A DNA stretch of 64,000 nt from Bradysia coprophila. Its lineage: Eukaryota > Arthropoda > Insecta > Diptera > Sciaridae. The notes beneath the pieces are model-generated. The model did no database searches. It was not told where the DNA came from and saw only the letters and a list, made by a program, of their open reading frames with translations. The stretch lies in contig NC_050738.1 of assembly GCF_014529535.1 (NCBI RefSeq), positions 10,377,318 through 10,441,317 on the forward strand, given 5' to 3'. The translations under genes and the position numbers were made by a program. Positions 13,227-41,264 of this stretch are shown here, piece after piece. Each line of letters begins with the position of its first letter. The stretch's first letter is position 1.

Positions 13227-14249
13227 CAAAAAACAATTCCCGGGATGCAAGTTTTGAGCTTTAGTTACTCTTTAAGGTGACCTCGATGTCAATCCAAATT
13301 GGTTGATCATTATCAGTGAGTGCAATTCGGTTTAAAAAATAAAAATTTTGAGATTAAAATATTTAGATGCTCTCGGTCTTGTGATGTTCAATATAGATTC
13401 AACGATTTTAATTTTCGATCTCTGAGAAAGTTGCAATTACTTTGGAACCTTTTTTTTTTATAAATTTCAAGTGAGAAATAATGGTAAATGAACGGTTAAA
13501 AAGTAAAAATAATTTTACTAAAACTACGAAAAAGTAAAAAAAAGTAAATTATTATGACCACACCCCCTGGAAGACATCATCTAGAAATATGGTGCACATT
13601 TTACAAGCTCTAACGAAAAAAATAGCAACAAATCTGCGAAACTCGTTATGTATTATAATTAAATTAACACAACCAGAAACAAAAAAAAAATGTAGAAAGT
13701 TATCTGAAAGATAACGAAAAAAAAATATTTAAAAGTAACACTAACATAGACACGTAATGGAACGCTGAAATAAGAGATTCAATTAAATGAGACAGAGAAA
13801 GGAAAAATTAGAGGAAAACATTTTCCCTGTAATTGAATTTATATGAAACCACCTAAACAAAAAAAAAAAATTAAAAAAATGGAACACTTTTTAGCAACCA
13901 ACCCCAATTTATATATGAAAATGATCGAAATGATCGGTTATGAAACTATATTGTAACTTCTAATTTATATATTGAAAAGGTTTGATTTGATTCAAAAGAA
14001 AACAAACATGAAAAACAAACCTCAAAATGTTAAAAAGTAGAAATTAACAAGAAAATAAAATACGAAAAATTGTGGAAAGTGCTTTTGTATAAATGATGAA
14101 GATGAGCAATTATATTGAAATAAATTATGTTTAAATAAGAAAAGAATAGTTGGACGTTTTGATCGTATGCCCAAAGTGTCCACTCTTAACACATACATTT
14201 ACTCTGCAACATGCAATACCTTACCTGTGTCAAACATATTTCGAAATGC
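13227..14249. other. Intergenic, A-rich, no gene seen
   Basis: Many A-runs (for example near 13680, 13860 and 14000) but no assembled gene, tRNA or clear mobile-element end. Confidence 0.4.
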
Positions 14250-14279
14250 TTTTAAGCATCTGCGCGACCAGAGCGTTCT

Positions 14280-14980
14280 CCTATCTTAGGCTAGTTTGGT
14301 TTCAACTAATTTTACTTCTAGCTTCTAAAAGTACAATTTCGTCTGAGAATTGCAGAAGATATGGCGCGTCGATTGAAAGTTCCCAACGTGGCTGCACTTA
14401 ATATATTATTCTGTTCTGACCATGAGACCATAGCTTTGCGTCTTAGTCTCATTTGGGTCCAAATGGATCTTAAAACTTCTAAGAATATAATTTGGCATGA
14501 GAATTGAGGAAGTTGTGGCGCGCCTATCACTATGACGATTGGAGTTTTGGCAACGCACTGACAGTGCTTTGGTTTTGGTCATGAGTTCTTTTTTACATTG
14601 AGAATTTCCTGGATGTTTCAATCTTTTACAACGTGCCCACTTACACTCTCAACCCATGTATATGTATATCATAAGAATACCTTCGTCTAATATGTTGCTT
14701 GCAATTATTGTGCTTGACCATAGCCTTGCATCTCTCGCCTGTTCACCTGAGAACTGCAGTAGATGTGGCACGCATATCTATGACGATTCGGTTGGGTCAA
14801 AGGATAATTTTTACAGAAAGAATTACTGGATGTTTCAATCGCACCTAACTACACCCACTACACCCTCCCCTCGCCTTGCATCGGAGTCTCACTTGTTTCC
14901 AGTGGATCAAAAAACTTCTAACAATCTGGCATGAGAATTGCAGTAGATGTGGCGCATCGATCGATCACCATTCGAATTAT
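14280..14980. repeat. Cluster of four degenerate repeats
   Basis: The block AGAATTGCAGAAGAT-GGCGC followed by a TGACGATT-like tail recurs at about 14345, 14500, 14752 and 14935, each preceded by a diverged relative of AAAACTTCTAA-ATTTGG and a GACCATAGCTTTGCGTCT-like segment. Spacing is irregular (155-250 bp), so this is an old tandem duplication or several remnants of one element. Confidence 0.65.
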
Positions 14981-15068
14981 CAGCGAAAACTCATTTGCTA
15001 CATAGAAATCAAATTTATTTACATCAACACCGTCAAAAGTAACATCAAAGCATTTTCCATCGATGTTC

Positions 15069-15759
15069 TTAGAATGACATTGCTTCACTATTCTGCGAAC
15101 CTGACGTTGCCGTATCGTTGGCTCGATTGTCTTCCAAAATAACCGTCGTTCTGGGATAATGATCCAATTTGGCGAATAAGTACCGATACTCGTACTCTCC
15201 GGACGAATTCTAGAAACGGACACAAAGGATAATTGTCTTGTCTGGTCAGAGTCCATCTTAACCCACTAACCTGCTTCATTTCCAAATGTACGGTCGCCTT
15301 ATTCCGGATCCCTTGAATATAGAACTGCATTCGCATATGAGGTATTCCGTTCCGTTCAAACGATGTGTGTGCAACATGTTGCCTGCGTCCCCGTCTCGAC
15401 TCTTCGCCATAACCTTTTATCGGTGCACCCAATTGATCTTGGATGCGAGTGTCATTCACACACCGGTCCAACGCAGCTGAGTAGATATTGTTCGGGCTAT
15501 TCGATGACCAAAGTTCTTTCAGAACTGTGTAAAATAAGGCTCCAGTTACACCGACACCCAATACAATCACTCCCATGTAACTGGCAGTTTTCGTATTTTC
15601 TTTGATTCGTTCACCAATTGGCTTGACATCCGTTGATACGTCTGTTCGTTCCTTGGCTGTTGCTATGGCTGCCGATTTCTTCTCTGCATAATTTCTGAGT
15701 GGTGGCCTAGTGATAACAAAAAGGGCTTTTATGTGTTGCTGTAGTGAAGAACGAAACAT
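15069..15759 (-). CDS. TIMM21: Mitochondrial import inner membrane translocase subunit Tim21
   Basis: Two exons on the minus strand: 15759-15271 and 15209-15069, separated by a 61-bp GT-AG intron, giving 209 aa. Tim21 is the TIM23-complex subunit that contacts the TOM complex and helps sort presequence proteins in the inner membrane. The N-terminus is Arg/Ser-rich without acidic residues (MFRSSLQQHIKALFVITRPP), fitting a mitochondrial presequence. One membrane helix lies at about 60-80 (YMGVIVLGVGVTGALFYTVL). The intermembrane domain carries the family signature IYSAALDRC, LGAPIKGYGEESRRGRRQHV and GIRNKATVHLEMKQ. The exon 2 frame continues as expected (YRYLFAKLDHYPRTTVILED). I chose the ATG at 15759; a 34-codon open extension upstream contains an AG acceptor-like site and is probably 5' UTR or intron. 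Confidence 0.95.
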
Positions 15760-16600
15760 TTTGCTGAAATTGGTTATTTGCGTCAGCAGGTTCAGTCTGA
15801 AAAGTGAACGAAAAATCGAGTTAATTCTAATCAAAGAATGTTCGCAACGGGATGATGTCATAAAAATCTCGTAAAGAATATGGTCTGAAAGCAGATAATG
15901 ACAGCAGCGTGAATTTATGCGATTTTTACTTCATTAATAAGATTACATTTAATTACCACACCGCACTCCTTAAATCATATTTGATCATTTATCATAATAT
16001 CTCTGTGCCATTTATATGCCGCATTTTCTTTCGCTTATTGCCAATCCCTTTTTTTATGGCTCACTGTTATCTGTCTGTTTTGTGATTTGGTGTAACCGGC
16101 ACAGGTCCACCACTCCGAAACAAATAAATAAAATTGCAAACAATGTCTATTTCGGTCGCTTACTATTTTCATCTGTTTTTATCGTTTTACGACGATAAGC
16201 ACATAAGTAACACATAATGTCAATATTGTTTCTCATGTAATATTCCATTCGTATCAGCGGAGCTGCCCCCAAATGAAATCAATTCCTATATATCCTTCCT
16301 TAGTGGGGGTACTTCATGCCAACTTAGCCAAAAATTGTTTCTCAATTACTCTAAGTTCTAAAAACTGAAAATTTTGGGCAACACAGGTACGGCAAAAGGC
16401 TAGCACGTAGTTAGTTGTGCGAGACACATTCACTCAACACAGGGCTTCAATGGCACTTACTTGACTAACAAATCTATATTTTGTTTTATATCAACATTAC
16501 CACGAACAAAGGACGAATTTACGAATTCGATGATCAAGATTCACAAATAATTGTGAAAAACTACGAGAACCTTTTTTCAATGTTTCAATGTCGCAGCTGT
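15760..16600. other. Tim21 upstream region
   Basis: No gene. A possible 5'-UTR splice acceptor (minus strand CACTTTTCAG) lies about 40 bases upstream of the Tim21 start. At about 16260-16330 a GAGCTGCCCCCA / TAGTGGGGGTAC pair could be the ends of a tiny inverted-repeat element, but support is weak. Confidence 0.4.
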
Positions 16601-16603
16601 TAG

Positions 16604-16809
16604 TTAATCCTGTTACAGACTATCATCTGTTATCGACAACGACAGCAAGCATAAACGACAAGCTCTGACTAATGAGGTCTTATATAGCAAAAAGCATGTT
16701 CACAACGAATGAAGTAAAAGATTTCTAAAATCGATCCCTGAAAATCTTCGATGAAATGAAGTAATAGTTTGAATAGTAAAACTGTTAATATGCTTCTGTG
16801 ACAGGTTAT
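16604..16809. mobile_element. piggyBac-type MITE (about 205 bp)
   Basis: Starts TTAATCCTGTTACAGAC and ends TCTGTGACAGGTTAT, inverted ends of the CCTGTYACAG family seen in three other complete copies. The left flank is TTAA, the right TTAT (one change). Internal family words occur: CATCTGTTATCGACAACGAC, CTTATATAGCAAAAAGCATG and AATGAAGTAAAAGATTTC. Confidence 0.8.
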
Positions 16810-19321
16810 TCAATAGAATCACAAACTATATACACCATTCTCCCCCCGACTACAATTTATTTGAATGAGAACGTAGAACGAAAAATCAATGTTTGTGGTT
16901 TTTCACATGGTGAAATGAGTTTATATGCAGAAGGGTGGCTAAGGTGTGTGTGTTCCTTCGGTCAAGATAATAATAAACCATCATAATAATGAATTTCACC
17001 CACGAAGGAAGAGTTTTTTAGAGCAACGGAATGACACAACAGAGATATAAAACGCGATTTTGTGGTCGTATGTATTTATGTTTTATGTGCAGAATTAATG
17101 TTTCTAGTTTTGATGGTTGTGACCGCTCCTTAGAAAATGTTATTTCCGTTTTAATTTTATGATTTTTCCGCTAAGATTGTCAGTCTTAGGCGAATCGCTG
17201 TTACGTATGGTAAACTCGAATCAGTTCAGTTACATTGAAAAATTATTTCAAGGAAGCGCGAATAAGTGTCCGTCTGTGTGGATTTGATTTGGCTTTGTGA
17301 TTATTGGAAATAATTTATGACGACCTGTTGTTTTCAATGTTATATTAACAATAATTTACCTTTTCGCGATTCAGTCGGTCTTTTTAAAGAGTTCTGTCAA
17401 ATATAACAAAAACAAAAACTTTAAAATTCCTCTTGTCTACTATACTGTCAAAACTGCGTTTATTTCGGATGAACGTAAATTGGTTCACTTATATTCATTG
17501 TGAAAACACTCGATTCACATATCAATATTCACTCAAATCAGTTACTTCTTTTGTTTAGCGAGTTTACCTAATGTGCCATGTATGTAACTCATCTGTTTTA
17601 CCTCAACAACGATTATTGTTGTCATCGTAGTCGGTTCTGACACATCTTAGTTGATTACGAAGGCAGTGGTAGTAAAATTTTGTGGTGTGCAAAAAATTGT
17701 ATGGGGAAAATATCCACTGGACCATTCTAGTCTTTGATTCAGAGAAAAGTTACTGAGGAAATATAGTTGGGTGACAATCTCAGTATTAGGACCTCCATTA
17801 ACAAGATGGTGTCATCCCTCTTGACCTTTTCGAAACGGCAAACTTATCCAGATTCCATCATTAAATCTATTACTTTCATTGTTTAAAGTATCTTATATTT
17901 AGAGTTCTTGATGCAAAATCTTTTACTTCATTTACTTCATAAATTTTACTATAAAAACCACATTAGTCGGAATTTATTGCTTATTTCTGTCATTGGTCAT
18001 TGCTGTGTATGACAGATGATACCTAGTTAATTAATAGCATTTTACTTTACTAGGGAGGTAATAAGGCCATTCCATCCCTAGTGAAAAGACATCGCTCGTA
18101 AAGTAAAATAGCATATTGGACGACACTGGAAATAAATTGATATTGATACGAGATGAGTAAAAGTATCCGAGATATCAAATTACTTCCCTGGTACTGCAAG
18201 CTACTGTTACATGACTAGGGATAAAAAGATGAAAAGTAGAGTTTTCGTGCGAATTTTGTTGATCCGAGACGAAGCCGAGGTCGATAAACACACGAAAACG
18301 AGACTTCATTTTTATCCCGAGTTATGTAATGGATTTTACATGCTGAGGGCGTCGAAAGTAGTGCTTGAAACATGAAAAGTACGGTTTTCGACGTATGTAA
18401 CACGTAAATACTATTGTTAAACTGTCAGAAAACAATATTACCTGTCTCTTAACATAGATCAAAAAGCGCTGCCCTAAAAAATTATAAAAGGTAATTTCGC
18501 ATTAACTGACGTTGTGTGACACTGAATTAGTGTCTGATGAGAATACTTCCCTCCTACAAAAATCGAGAAAAACGCTTACTTTAAACGAAACCTCTGTATT
18601 TTTCTCTACGCACGCATATCTTTTCCCAAATCATACTCACAGTCATCATTTATACAAACTGTGTGCGACCTGCGACTAACAAAATGAACAAGATGAACTG
18701 CGTTCTACATATATTTTTTCACGATAGTTCGGTGCTGTTATAGCTGTCAAATGTGACTGTCATTCACAATCGGGTTTTCATTGTGAGAGGGTGGTTTAAC
18801 AGCCCGAAAAGACGAAACTATTATTTTTGCAAAAATGGACACAAATTGTGTTAAATCTCGTCACTTTAAAGTTAAAACACACTCACGACCATAATACATA
18901 TCACCTGTGTTTATCTCGTTGTTATTATTTGTTTGTTTTTTATATAATTTCTAACGGAAATTCATTATATAAGTTAGCTCCCGGGAGTTCCTTCGATGCA
19001 AGGAAGTGTTCAGTAGCAAGAAAATAAATAATAATTTCAATCGAAAAGAAGTGATTTTGTTGAAAGAAAATAATTTTTTGTTAAATAGAATTAAAATCGA
19101 TTCGATTCGGTACGCATACATACGCTCTTATCAAGTGGATTGCATGAATCATAATTTAGTAATTAATAAATTTGATTTTGGAGTGGTTTCGGTTCAGTGT
19201 TTGTGTGTGATTGAATGACTACAAAGATTTTTTCCATTAATTTTTGTTCGTCGTCGTGTGATTTATAACTTAAAACACATTTCAATCAGAAAGGCCGACT
19301 GAACACAGTAAATACGGCAAG
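16810..19321. other. Intergenic, repeat-bearing, upstream of SLC66A2
   Basis: 17850-18040 resembles a degraded piggyBac-type MITE (AATCTTTTACTTCATTTAC, then TTTTACTATAAAAACC, TGTCATTGGTCATTGC and GACAGATGATACC). 18215-18405 is a GTTTTCGTGCGAA / AGACGAAGCCGAGGTCGATA type repeat related to the block at 37800-37900. The SLC66A2 5' UTR and promoter must lie in the final few hundred bases. No other gene is supported. Confidence 0.45.
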
Positions 19322-35279
<15,958 letters not shown>

Positions 35280-35837
35280 CAGTTTGCCCCCCAAACTATT
35301 CCACAAAATAATCGTAAAGACTCCGCTACCAGTTGCCATCAACCAGATTCTGTGCCTGGTTGCTCCAAATCACCGATTCGTTCCCGTGAACAAAGCAGCA
35401 GTATATCTAGTCAAGAACAATACAACAACAATAATCCAATTGTCCAAACCGTTCAATCATCTCGACCAAACACTCCGACAGTGCAGCATCAGTCATCCGT
35501 TGATGTGAGCGACGTTAGAATTTGTGTGTCTAGTCATTACGACTCACCACCATCGATTGGCCGTCGGAGTACTAGTAGTAATACAGAGATCAATGAACTT
35601 GATCCGAACAGCAAATGTGAAACTAGTCCCAATGAATTACCCGAAATCGTGATCAAATGCGAAGAGAAACCGGTCATCATCCCGATACAGGACACGAACA
35701 ACGACGATCACACGATCGATGCAACAAAATCAATCAACGATATGGTAACGATTAAGAACGAGTGTAATAACAGTGTGAACCGGCAATCCAGTGTGAAAAA
35801 GAAAGGCAACAATACAAATGTCTGTGATGTATTATGA
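35280..35837 (+). CDS. Candidate stop-codon readthrough extension of SLC66A2
   Basis: In the same frame as SLC66A2 exon 7, 185 codons stay open after the TAG until TGA at 35835-35837. The peptide begins QFAPQTIPQNNRKDSATSCH and is rich in Ser/Asn/Gln/Pro with acidic patches (ELDPNSKCETSPNELPEIVI), like a disordered cytoplasmic tail, and unlike random AT-rich DNA nearby. The first ATG in the frame is 72 bases downstream of the stop. The stop context TAG CAG TTT resembles the leaky UAG-CAR-YYA type. Alternatives: splicing with the acceptor formed by TAG|CAG, which would skip the stop but lacks a pyrimidine tract, or a separate gene. Not proven. Confidence 0.5.
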   Translation, partial: QFAPQTIPQNNRKDSATSCHQPDSVPGCSKSPIRSREQSSSISSQEQYNNNNPIVQTVQSSRPNTPTVQHQSSVDVSDVRICVSSHYDSPPSIGRRSTSSNTEINELDPNSKCETSPNELPEIVIKCEEKPVIIPIQDTNNDDHTIDATKSINDMVTIKNECNNSVNRQSSVKKKGNNTNVCDVL

Positions 35838-35894
35838 CATAGTGTGTCGCTGGTCGCGTGGCCAGCGATCGATATAAATACAATAATTCAACAG

Positions 35895-35999
35895 GTTGTC
35901 GGTGTGCACCAACAGACGGTGACCGCTGAAACACAAACCGATATCATTGACTGTGATGTCGCTAACAAAAAACAGGATTGTGCTGAGATTATTTTATAG
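35895..35999 (+). CDS. Possible final exon of the readthrough isoform
   Basis: After the acceptor ATAATTCAACAG, a 35-codon phase-0 frame (VVGVHQQTVTAETQTDIIDC...EIIL, then TAG) continues the style of the preceding extension. In-frame donors are GTAACG at 35745 (150-bp intron) or GTATTA at 35829 (66-bp intron, the usual size here). This supports the upstream tail being real coding sequence, but the donor is weak and no transcript is available. Confidence 0.3.
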   Translation, partial: VVGVHQQTVTAETQTDIIDCDVANKKQDCAEIIL

Positions 36000-36569
36000 C
36001 ACTGGCGACTTTTCAATATTTTTTTAATAGTAAATGTGCATTAACGTAGACATGTGTGTGAGTGCGGGGTCACAAACGAGGATCTCGCATTTTGTGCATT
36101 ACATTTTCAAGTAGAACAAGGAGAAGAAAACAAAAATATATATTTTTTGCTACATTAACTGAACGGGGTATGTATGATATGTATTTGTGGACATTTAGAA
36201 ATTTTTGGGGGGGAACTGATATTTTTTAGAAGTAAAATGAATTTTGAGTTAGGAAAAAAAGCGGAAAAGTTTACGTGGAAGTCATGTACCATGTGTAAAA
36301 TTAGTTATTAAACGAAAATGAAGTTAAGGAAGCGCTTGTTAATTTGTGATTGCGGATTTTTTATCAAAAAATATATTTTGAGCACGTTTTTGAAGAGCTG
36401 TAATTGTACCATCACTCACACAAAAAAAGATCAACTCAAGAAGGATATCCTTCCCTTGAATCAACTTTTTCTGCCTGTCAAATAATAACAGTCATACTAC
36501 GCACTTTTCATATTTCAAGCACTTCTTTCCAAGTTCTCACCGTAATGGCTTTACACAACAAACGATAAA
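36000..36569. other. SLC66A2 3' UTR/downstream
   Basis: AT-rich with an ATATATATTTTTTGC stretch and AAAAATATATATT. No gene. The poly(A) site was not identified with certainty. Confidence 0.4.
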
Positions 36570-36936
36570 TTGCTAAATTGTTGCCTACATTTTGGTGCAA
36601 AATTATTATTATTTTGATGATAATTTTGGACTCTCAACCTTTTTGGAAAAAGTACGACCATCGTTTGGTGGTAAATTGTGTTAGCTTTGAATAAAAATAG
36701 AAATGTTTGTGATGATGTAACCTCAGTCCGAGAAAACTCAATATTTCACGAAAACTGACACATATTTTAAGTTTTCTCGGAGTTAGGTTACATCACCACA
36801 AACATTTATATTTTTGCTGAATACTTATACATTTTAACACCAAACGATGATTGTACTTTTTCCAAGGATGATAGTCCAAAATTATCATCAAAATAACAAC
36901 AATTTTACCCCGAAATGTAGGCCACAATTTAGCCAT
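36570..36936. repeat. Long foldback, ~175-bp arms
   Basis: Left arm (36570-36747) and right arm (36769-36936) are inverted copies. Paired words: GATGATAATTTTGGACT with AGTCCAAAATTATCATC, AAAAAGTACGACCATCGTTT with AAACGATGATTGTACTTTTT, and TTTGTGATGATGTAACCTC with GAGTTAGGTTACATCACC. The loop is ~20 bp. No coding potential. A transcript through it would form a long hairpin. Confidence 0.9.
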
Positions 36937-37317
36937 AAGGAAAAATTGGTTTGTGGGTAATAACTTGTCCCACTTGGAGAAACCTTGGCAAATTGTGTAA
37001 ATTCATGCAATATGCACCTACTTCAAGTAGGTGAAGTTATGACTCACAAACCAATTTTAAATCAATGTTTCCTTTAAAACTAGCTCATTTTCGTCTGATT
37101 TAATGGTTTTACTTTGTCTAAAAAAGATTTTGGTTCAGAGAAAACGAAAGTTTAGCAGAAATTTTCTCGGGCTTTCGGCCACTTATCTGTACTGGCCAAC
37201 GATTTTTAAGCAATTTCGCTTGTACAACACGCAAAAAATCCCAACACCCGATGTCCAAGACAGACACGCAAATTACTATTACTAACGGCGTTGACAGAGG
37301 TGCATGAATTATGAAAA

Positions 37318-37474
37318 TTAGAAACAAAATTAGATAAATTGGAGAAATTTATTTTGACTAAAATTGGACCTGATTGAGATGAAAGACCTGTAGTTAGTTG
37401 TTAAGAATGTAGAGAGCGTGTGAGTGAGTCGAATTTTTCTACATTTTTTCGTGGTTGTATTCGATGCGAAATAG
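37318..37474 (+). repeat. Direct repeat, copy 1 (157 bp)
   Basis: Matches 38004-38160 over 157 bp with only about four substitutions (for example CTGATTGAGATGAAAGACC versus GATGAAGGACC). The copies are in the same orientation and bracket 529 bp. Confidence 0.95.
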
Positions 37475-38003
37475 GTAAGTGTGGCTTGTGATGCATATAC
37501 CATGTAATACAATAGTCATCTACATAAAAATGGAAGGTCACGCTTTCACAAGTGATATCAGCTACGCCTCGGATTCATAAAATTCACAAGAAACCTTTCA
37601 CCTCAACCTCTTCATCGCTAGTTATATTACACAAGTGGGAGGAAAAAGTACTAACTTAAAGTTATCTTGATGATTCTTGAAGAATCTTCACAAGCTTTTG
37701 TTTTCCCTAAAGTCAATAATGGCTCACACGACACCACTAGAAAAAAAGTAAGAAAAAATTGGTGTAGGACCTCACAGCATAAGAAATTCTTAACATAACT
37801 CGATAAAAGTCAAGTTCTTGTGTGATTATTGAGCTCAGCTTCGGCTCGAAGCATTGAACTTCGCACGAAAACTGGAATTTTAAATTTTTTCTCACTTGTT
37901 ATGTAAACGTAAATGTAAATAATTGTTTGATGATTCGATTGAGATCAGAGTCTATTTTAGACAAACCTAATTTTTCTAATTTCTCTTTTGTTTAAATTTA
38001 AAT

Positions 38004-38160
38004 TTAGAAACAAAATTAGATAAATTGGAGAAATTAATTTTGACTAAAATTGGACCTGATTGAGATGAAGGACCTGTAGTTAGTTGTTGAGAATGTAGAG
38101 AGCGTGTGAGTGAGTCGAATTTTTCTACATTTTTTCGTGGTTGTATTCGATGCAAAATAG
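38004..38160 (+). repeat. Direct repeat, copy 2 (157 bp)
   Basis: Second copy of the 37318-37474 segment. The bracketed 529 bp contains a GTTATATTACACAAGTGGGA...ACTTGTTATGTAAACG block related to 18215-18405, so this may be an insertion with a long flanking duplication, or a local tandem duplication. Confidence 0.95.
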
Positions 38161-41100
38161 TAATTCGAATTTATCTACTTGATTCATTCAATATACATTT
38201 ATAATAAAAAATTGCTGTCGAGTGAAAGTTAACAAGCGCCGAAGTTGTATGTCCAAGCAAATTAAATTTAAATTAAAACAGAAATGCAATATTATCCGTT
38301 AGCAAAGACAATGAATGGAATTAATTTTAGCAGACAATTTAATCATTATATATATAATAACGGTGTACTACTATTCTAATTTTTTTCTTATACTTCCATT
38401 TGCGATTCCAATTCGATTATGAAAATATATTTTAAACAAAAAAAACTGATTTTTGTGTGTATCGACAAGCTTTAATTTTAAATTCTTTTGCGAATTATAT
38501 TATTAATTTTTATACAATAGTGTCGCTTTACATAAACACTGTACAGAGAATACCATTTGTATACTATGGCATACAAATATTGTAACGAATTTATAATTAT
38601 TTTTTTGGTTTTAAATTCTATTTTTCGAGTGATTTATGATTTTTACTCTTAAAGACGATTTGTTTATCTCTTTATCAAAAAGAGAAAAGTTTACGTACGT
38701 GCCATTGTTTATTAGACAGATAAGTAAATAAAATTTGGAAAACGAAATTTTGTTGACGAAGTGAAAAATCTTCGTTTGACACTGAATTTATTTGTCCGAT
38801 TGGATACTTGTTTAGAATGTAAGCATAAAAATAGCTCCATCCATCATTTAATTTCATAACAATTTTTTTCATTAGTTCAACGATCAAACGATGCAATTAT
38901 CAATCTCTAAAATCGTGGTCCCGGTCAATTTAGTATAAAAAGAAGTTAAAGTTGTTGGCACACTTATATTCTTCCTTACCAGAAATTTGCTTCCTTACCA
39001 GAAAAATTAGCTTCCAAGAACTATATCCGCACAACATAATTATTTCCCGACAAAGTCGTAACAAAGTAAACTGAAGCTGAACCTGAGAAATCTATTCAAA
39101 TTAATTAACTCTTTAGAAAATACCAGCGTTTAATATTTGGAATTGGCGATGCCGTAGTATAATCAATCAGTTTCCATAAAAAACCCGACATCACCCGAGA
39201 TCAATATAATCTTTTCCACAACAAAGGCTTCCGAAGTTTCAGCTGTGGTGAGAAAATTACTGTTGCGAAAAATATTTTTGATCCCCGCGGCATGAATAAC
39301 CTTATTTTCTCCACTCAAATCATGACAGTTCAGGTGAGAAATTTTTTCATTTTATCAACTCTTGTGTTTCCCAAGAGTTTTTCTTTCGCTTTGCAACTGT
39401 TTTTCTTTGATTTTGTAACAAATTGAAGTGTGTTCACCTTGGGGATTAATAGGAATTCAAATCCGAATGTTTTTTCATTTAAAAAAAATCGCTAGAATTT
39501 GGACCCACATTTTTCAACTCTTAGGATTCCGAAAATCTTCTAACACTAAATCATTTGTTTTTCCATCTCTCATGTAAGCTTTAAATAATTATATATTTTC
39601 ACTGTAAATAATTAATTGCAAACTTTGAATTTTAAATCGAATGCAAGACAAAGTCTTTGTTAATTGTAATCTTATTGTTAATGGTCTTTTATTTGAAAGG
39701 AAATCAATAAAATCGCATTTTAAAACCCATGTACCGGATATAATATTACAACCAAAAACAACCATCATCTGTACTATACTAAATATTTATTGTCCCAGCC
39801 TTATAATGAAAAGGAAAATCGTGTAGCTCTGAAATGATTTTCTATTTGTTAACATAACAATTCTAAAAATGAAATTTATATTTAGAACCTTAATTGGAAT
39901 GTAAAATATAAATGGCACATTAGTTATGGTTAGAATTTCTTCATTCGAATGATTAGTAAACTCTTTTTCAGAATGTACATGGAACTTGCCTTATGTTTTT
40001 TTTTTTGTAATTAGAAATATTTTTCAAATGAAATGATTGTAAGAATATGAATTGTAAAGAGAATGATTTTTTTTCGTCTAAACTGTACCTAGTGGAATTA
40101 TGTGAAGAGAAATCTATCTAATCAATTAAATATTTTGTAGGACAATTACAATATATATAAGAAAAAGTCCTTGGTTTTTCCGATCACAATAGTTTTTCTT
40201 CCGTCTCATTTATGATTTAGTTTTATGACCATCTTCTATACTATAACCCGAAGACACGGTCGCCATTTGAAGAAGATTAATTTACTTAAATAATAATTCG
40301 TGTACACGCTTCGTATCCATAATTAAGTGAAATATTCTTTGATCCAACCATCATAGTCTCCACATTAAAACAAACAATATATCTATAATAATAAATTACC
40401 AGATCCAGAGCCAGATCAGAATTGTAATCATGTATTCTATTTTAGTAAGAGGAAACATATAAGGAACTTTATATATACATTTAAAATAGACAAATTAATT
40501 AAAATATAACAAAAAAAAAAACAATAACCAAATTTTATGAATTTTATTTGAAAATGTCTCTTTATCATTGTATACAAGTACAAATATTGTGAAATAATTT
40601 TTATTTTGGAGAATAGAACAATTAAAGGAAAAACATTAAAAGAAATTGTTTAGTTCAATCAGAATGGTTTTTTTTATTACACTATCGAGGGAGAGACCGA
40701 CGAGTGGGGAAATCTCATCCTAATTATTTAACTTTGCTATTTCGCCATTTGGTTCCTTCCAGCCACAGTAAGCTTGGATTTTTTTAGTATGAAGTGGATG
40801 TACACAAAATGTTACGATTGTTTTTGGCGAAAGACTAGATTCTGATCATTTTCCTACGAAAAACTAAATCTTATGTGTTGAGGTTTTGATTTTTGTTGAG
40901 ATAAGGCGCGTTATCCAACATAAAATAGTCCAGACCGGATAATATTTACTACCGTATAGTCCAGTCCCTTGTGGCACTCCGCTCGATTTAGGTTTTCGAG
41001 CTATTCCGTTATCATAGGATTGGTAATAAAAAGTGGTGGAACAAATTTTCTTTTTCGAAAATCGACTTTTTTTTCTGACATACAGGCTTGGACTAGTGGG

Positions 41101-41264
41101 TAGTGGCAGAATAGATATGACAGAATGACTAACATTTTCTGATGCTAGAATTTTGAATTTTTCCACTCAACGGCAGGAAACGCTTTTGCCCTCTTCTCTA
41201 CTCTAACACGTTTCACATTTTGCAAATGTCACCGTTCGCGCTCATTTATCATTTACCACTTAAA
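38161..41264. other. Intergenic, very AT-rich, no gene seen
   Basis: Long A/T runs and no frame with a domain. No tRNA found. The 5' UTR of the SAP gene lies near the right end. Confidence 0.45.

Noticed and set aside
37475-38003. LTR retrotransposon with 157-bp LTRs
   Set aside because: The direct repeats lack TG...CA ends, a primer-binding site and a polypurine tract, and the 529-bp interior has no gag or pol.
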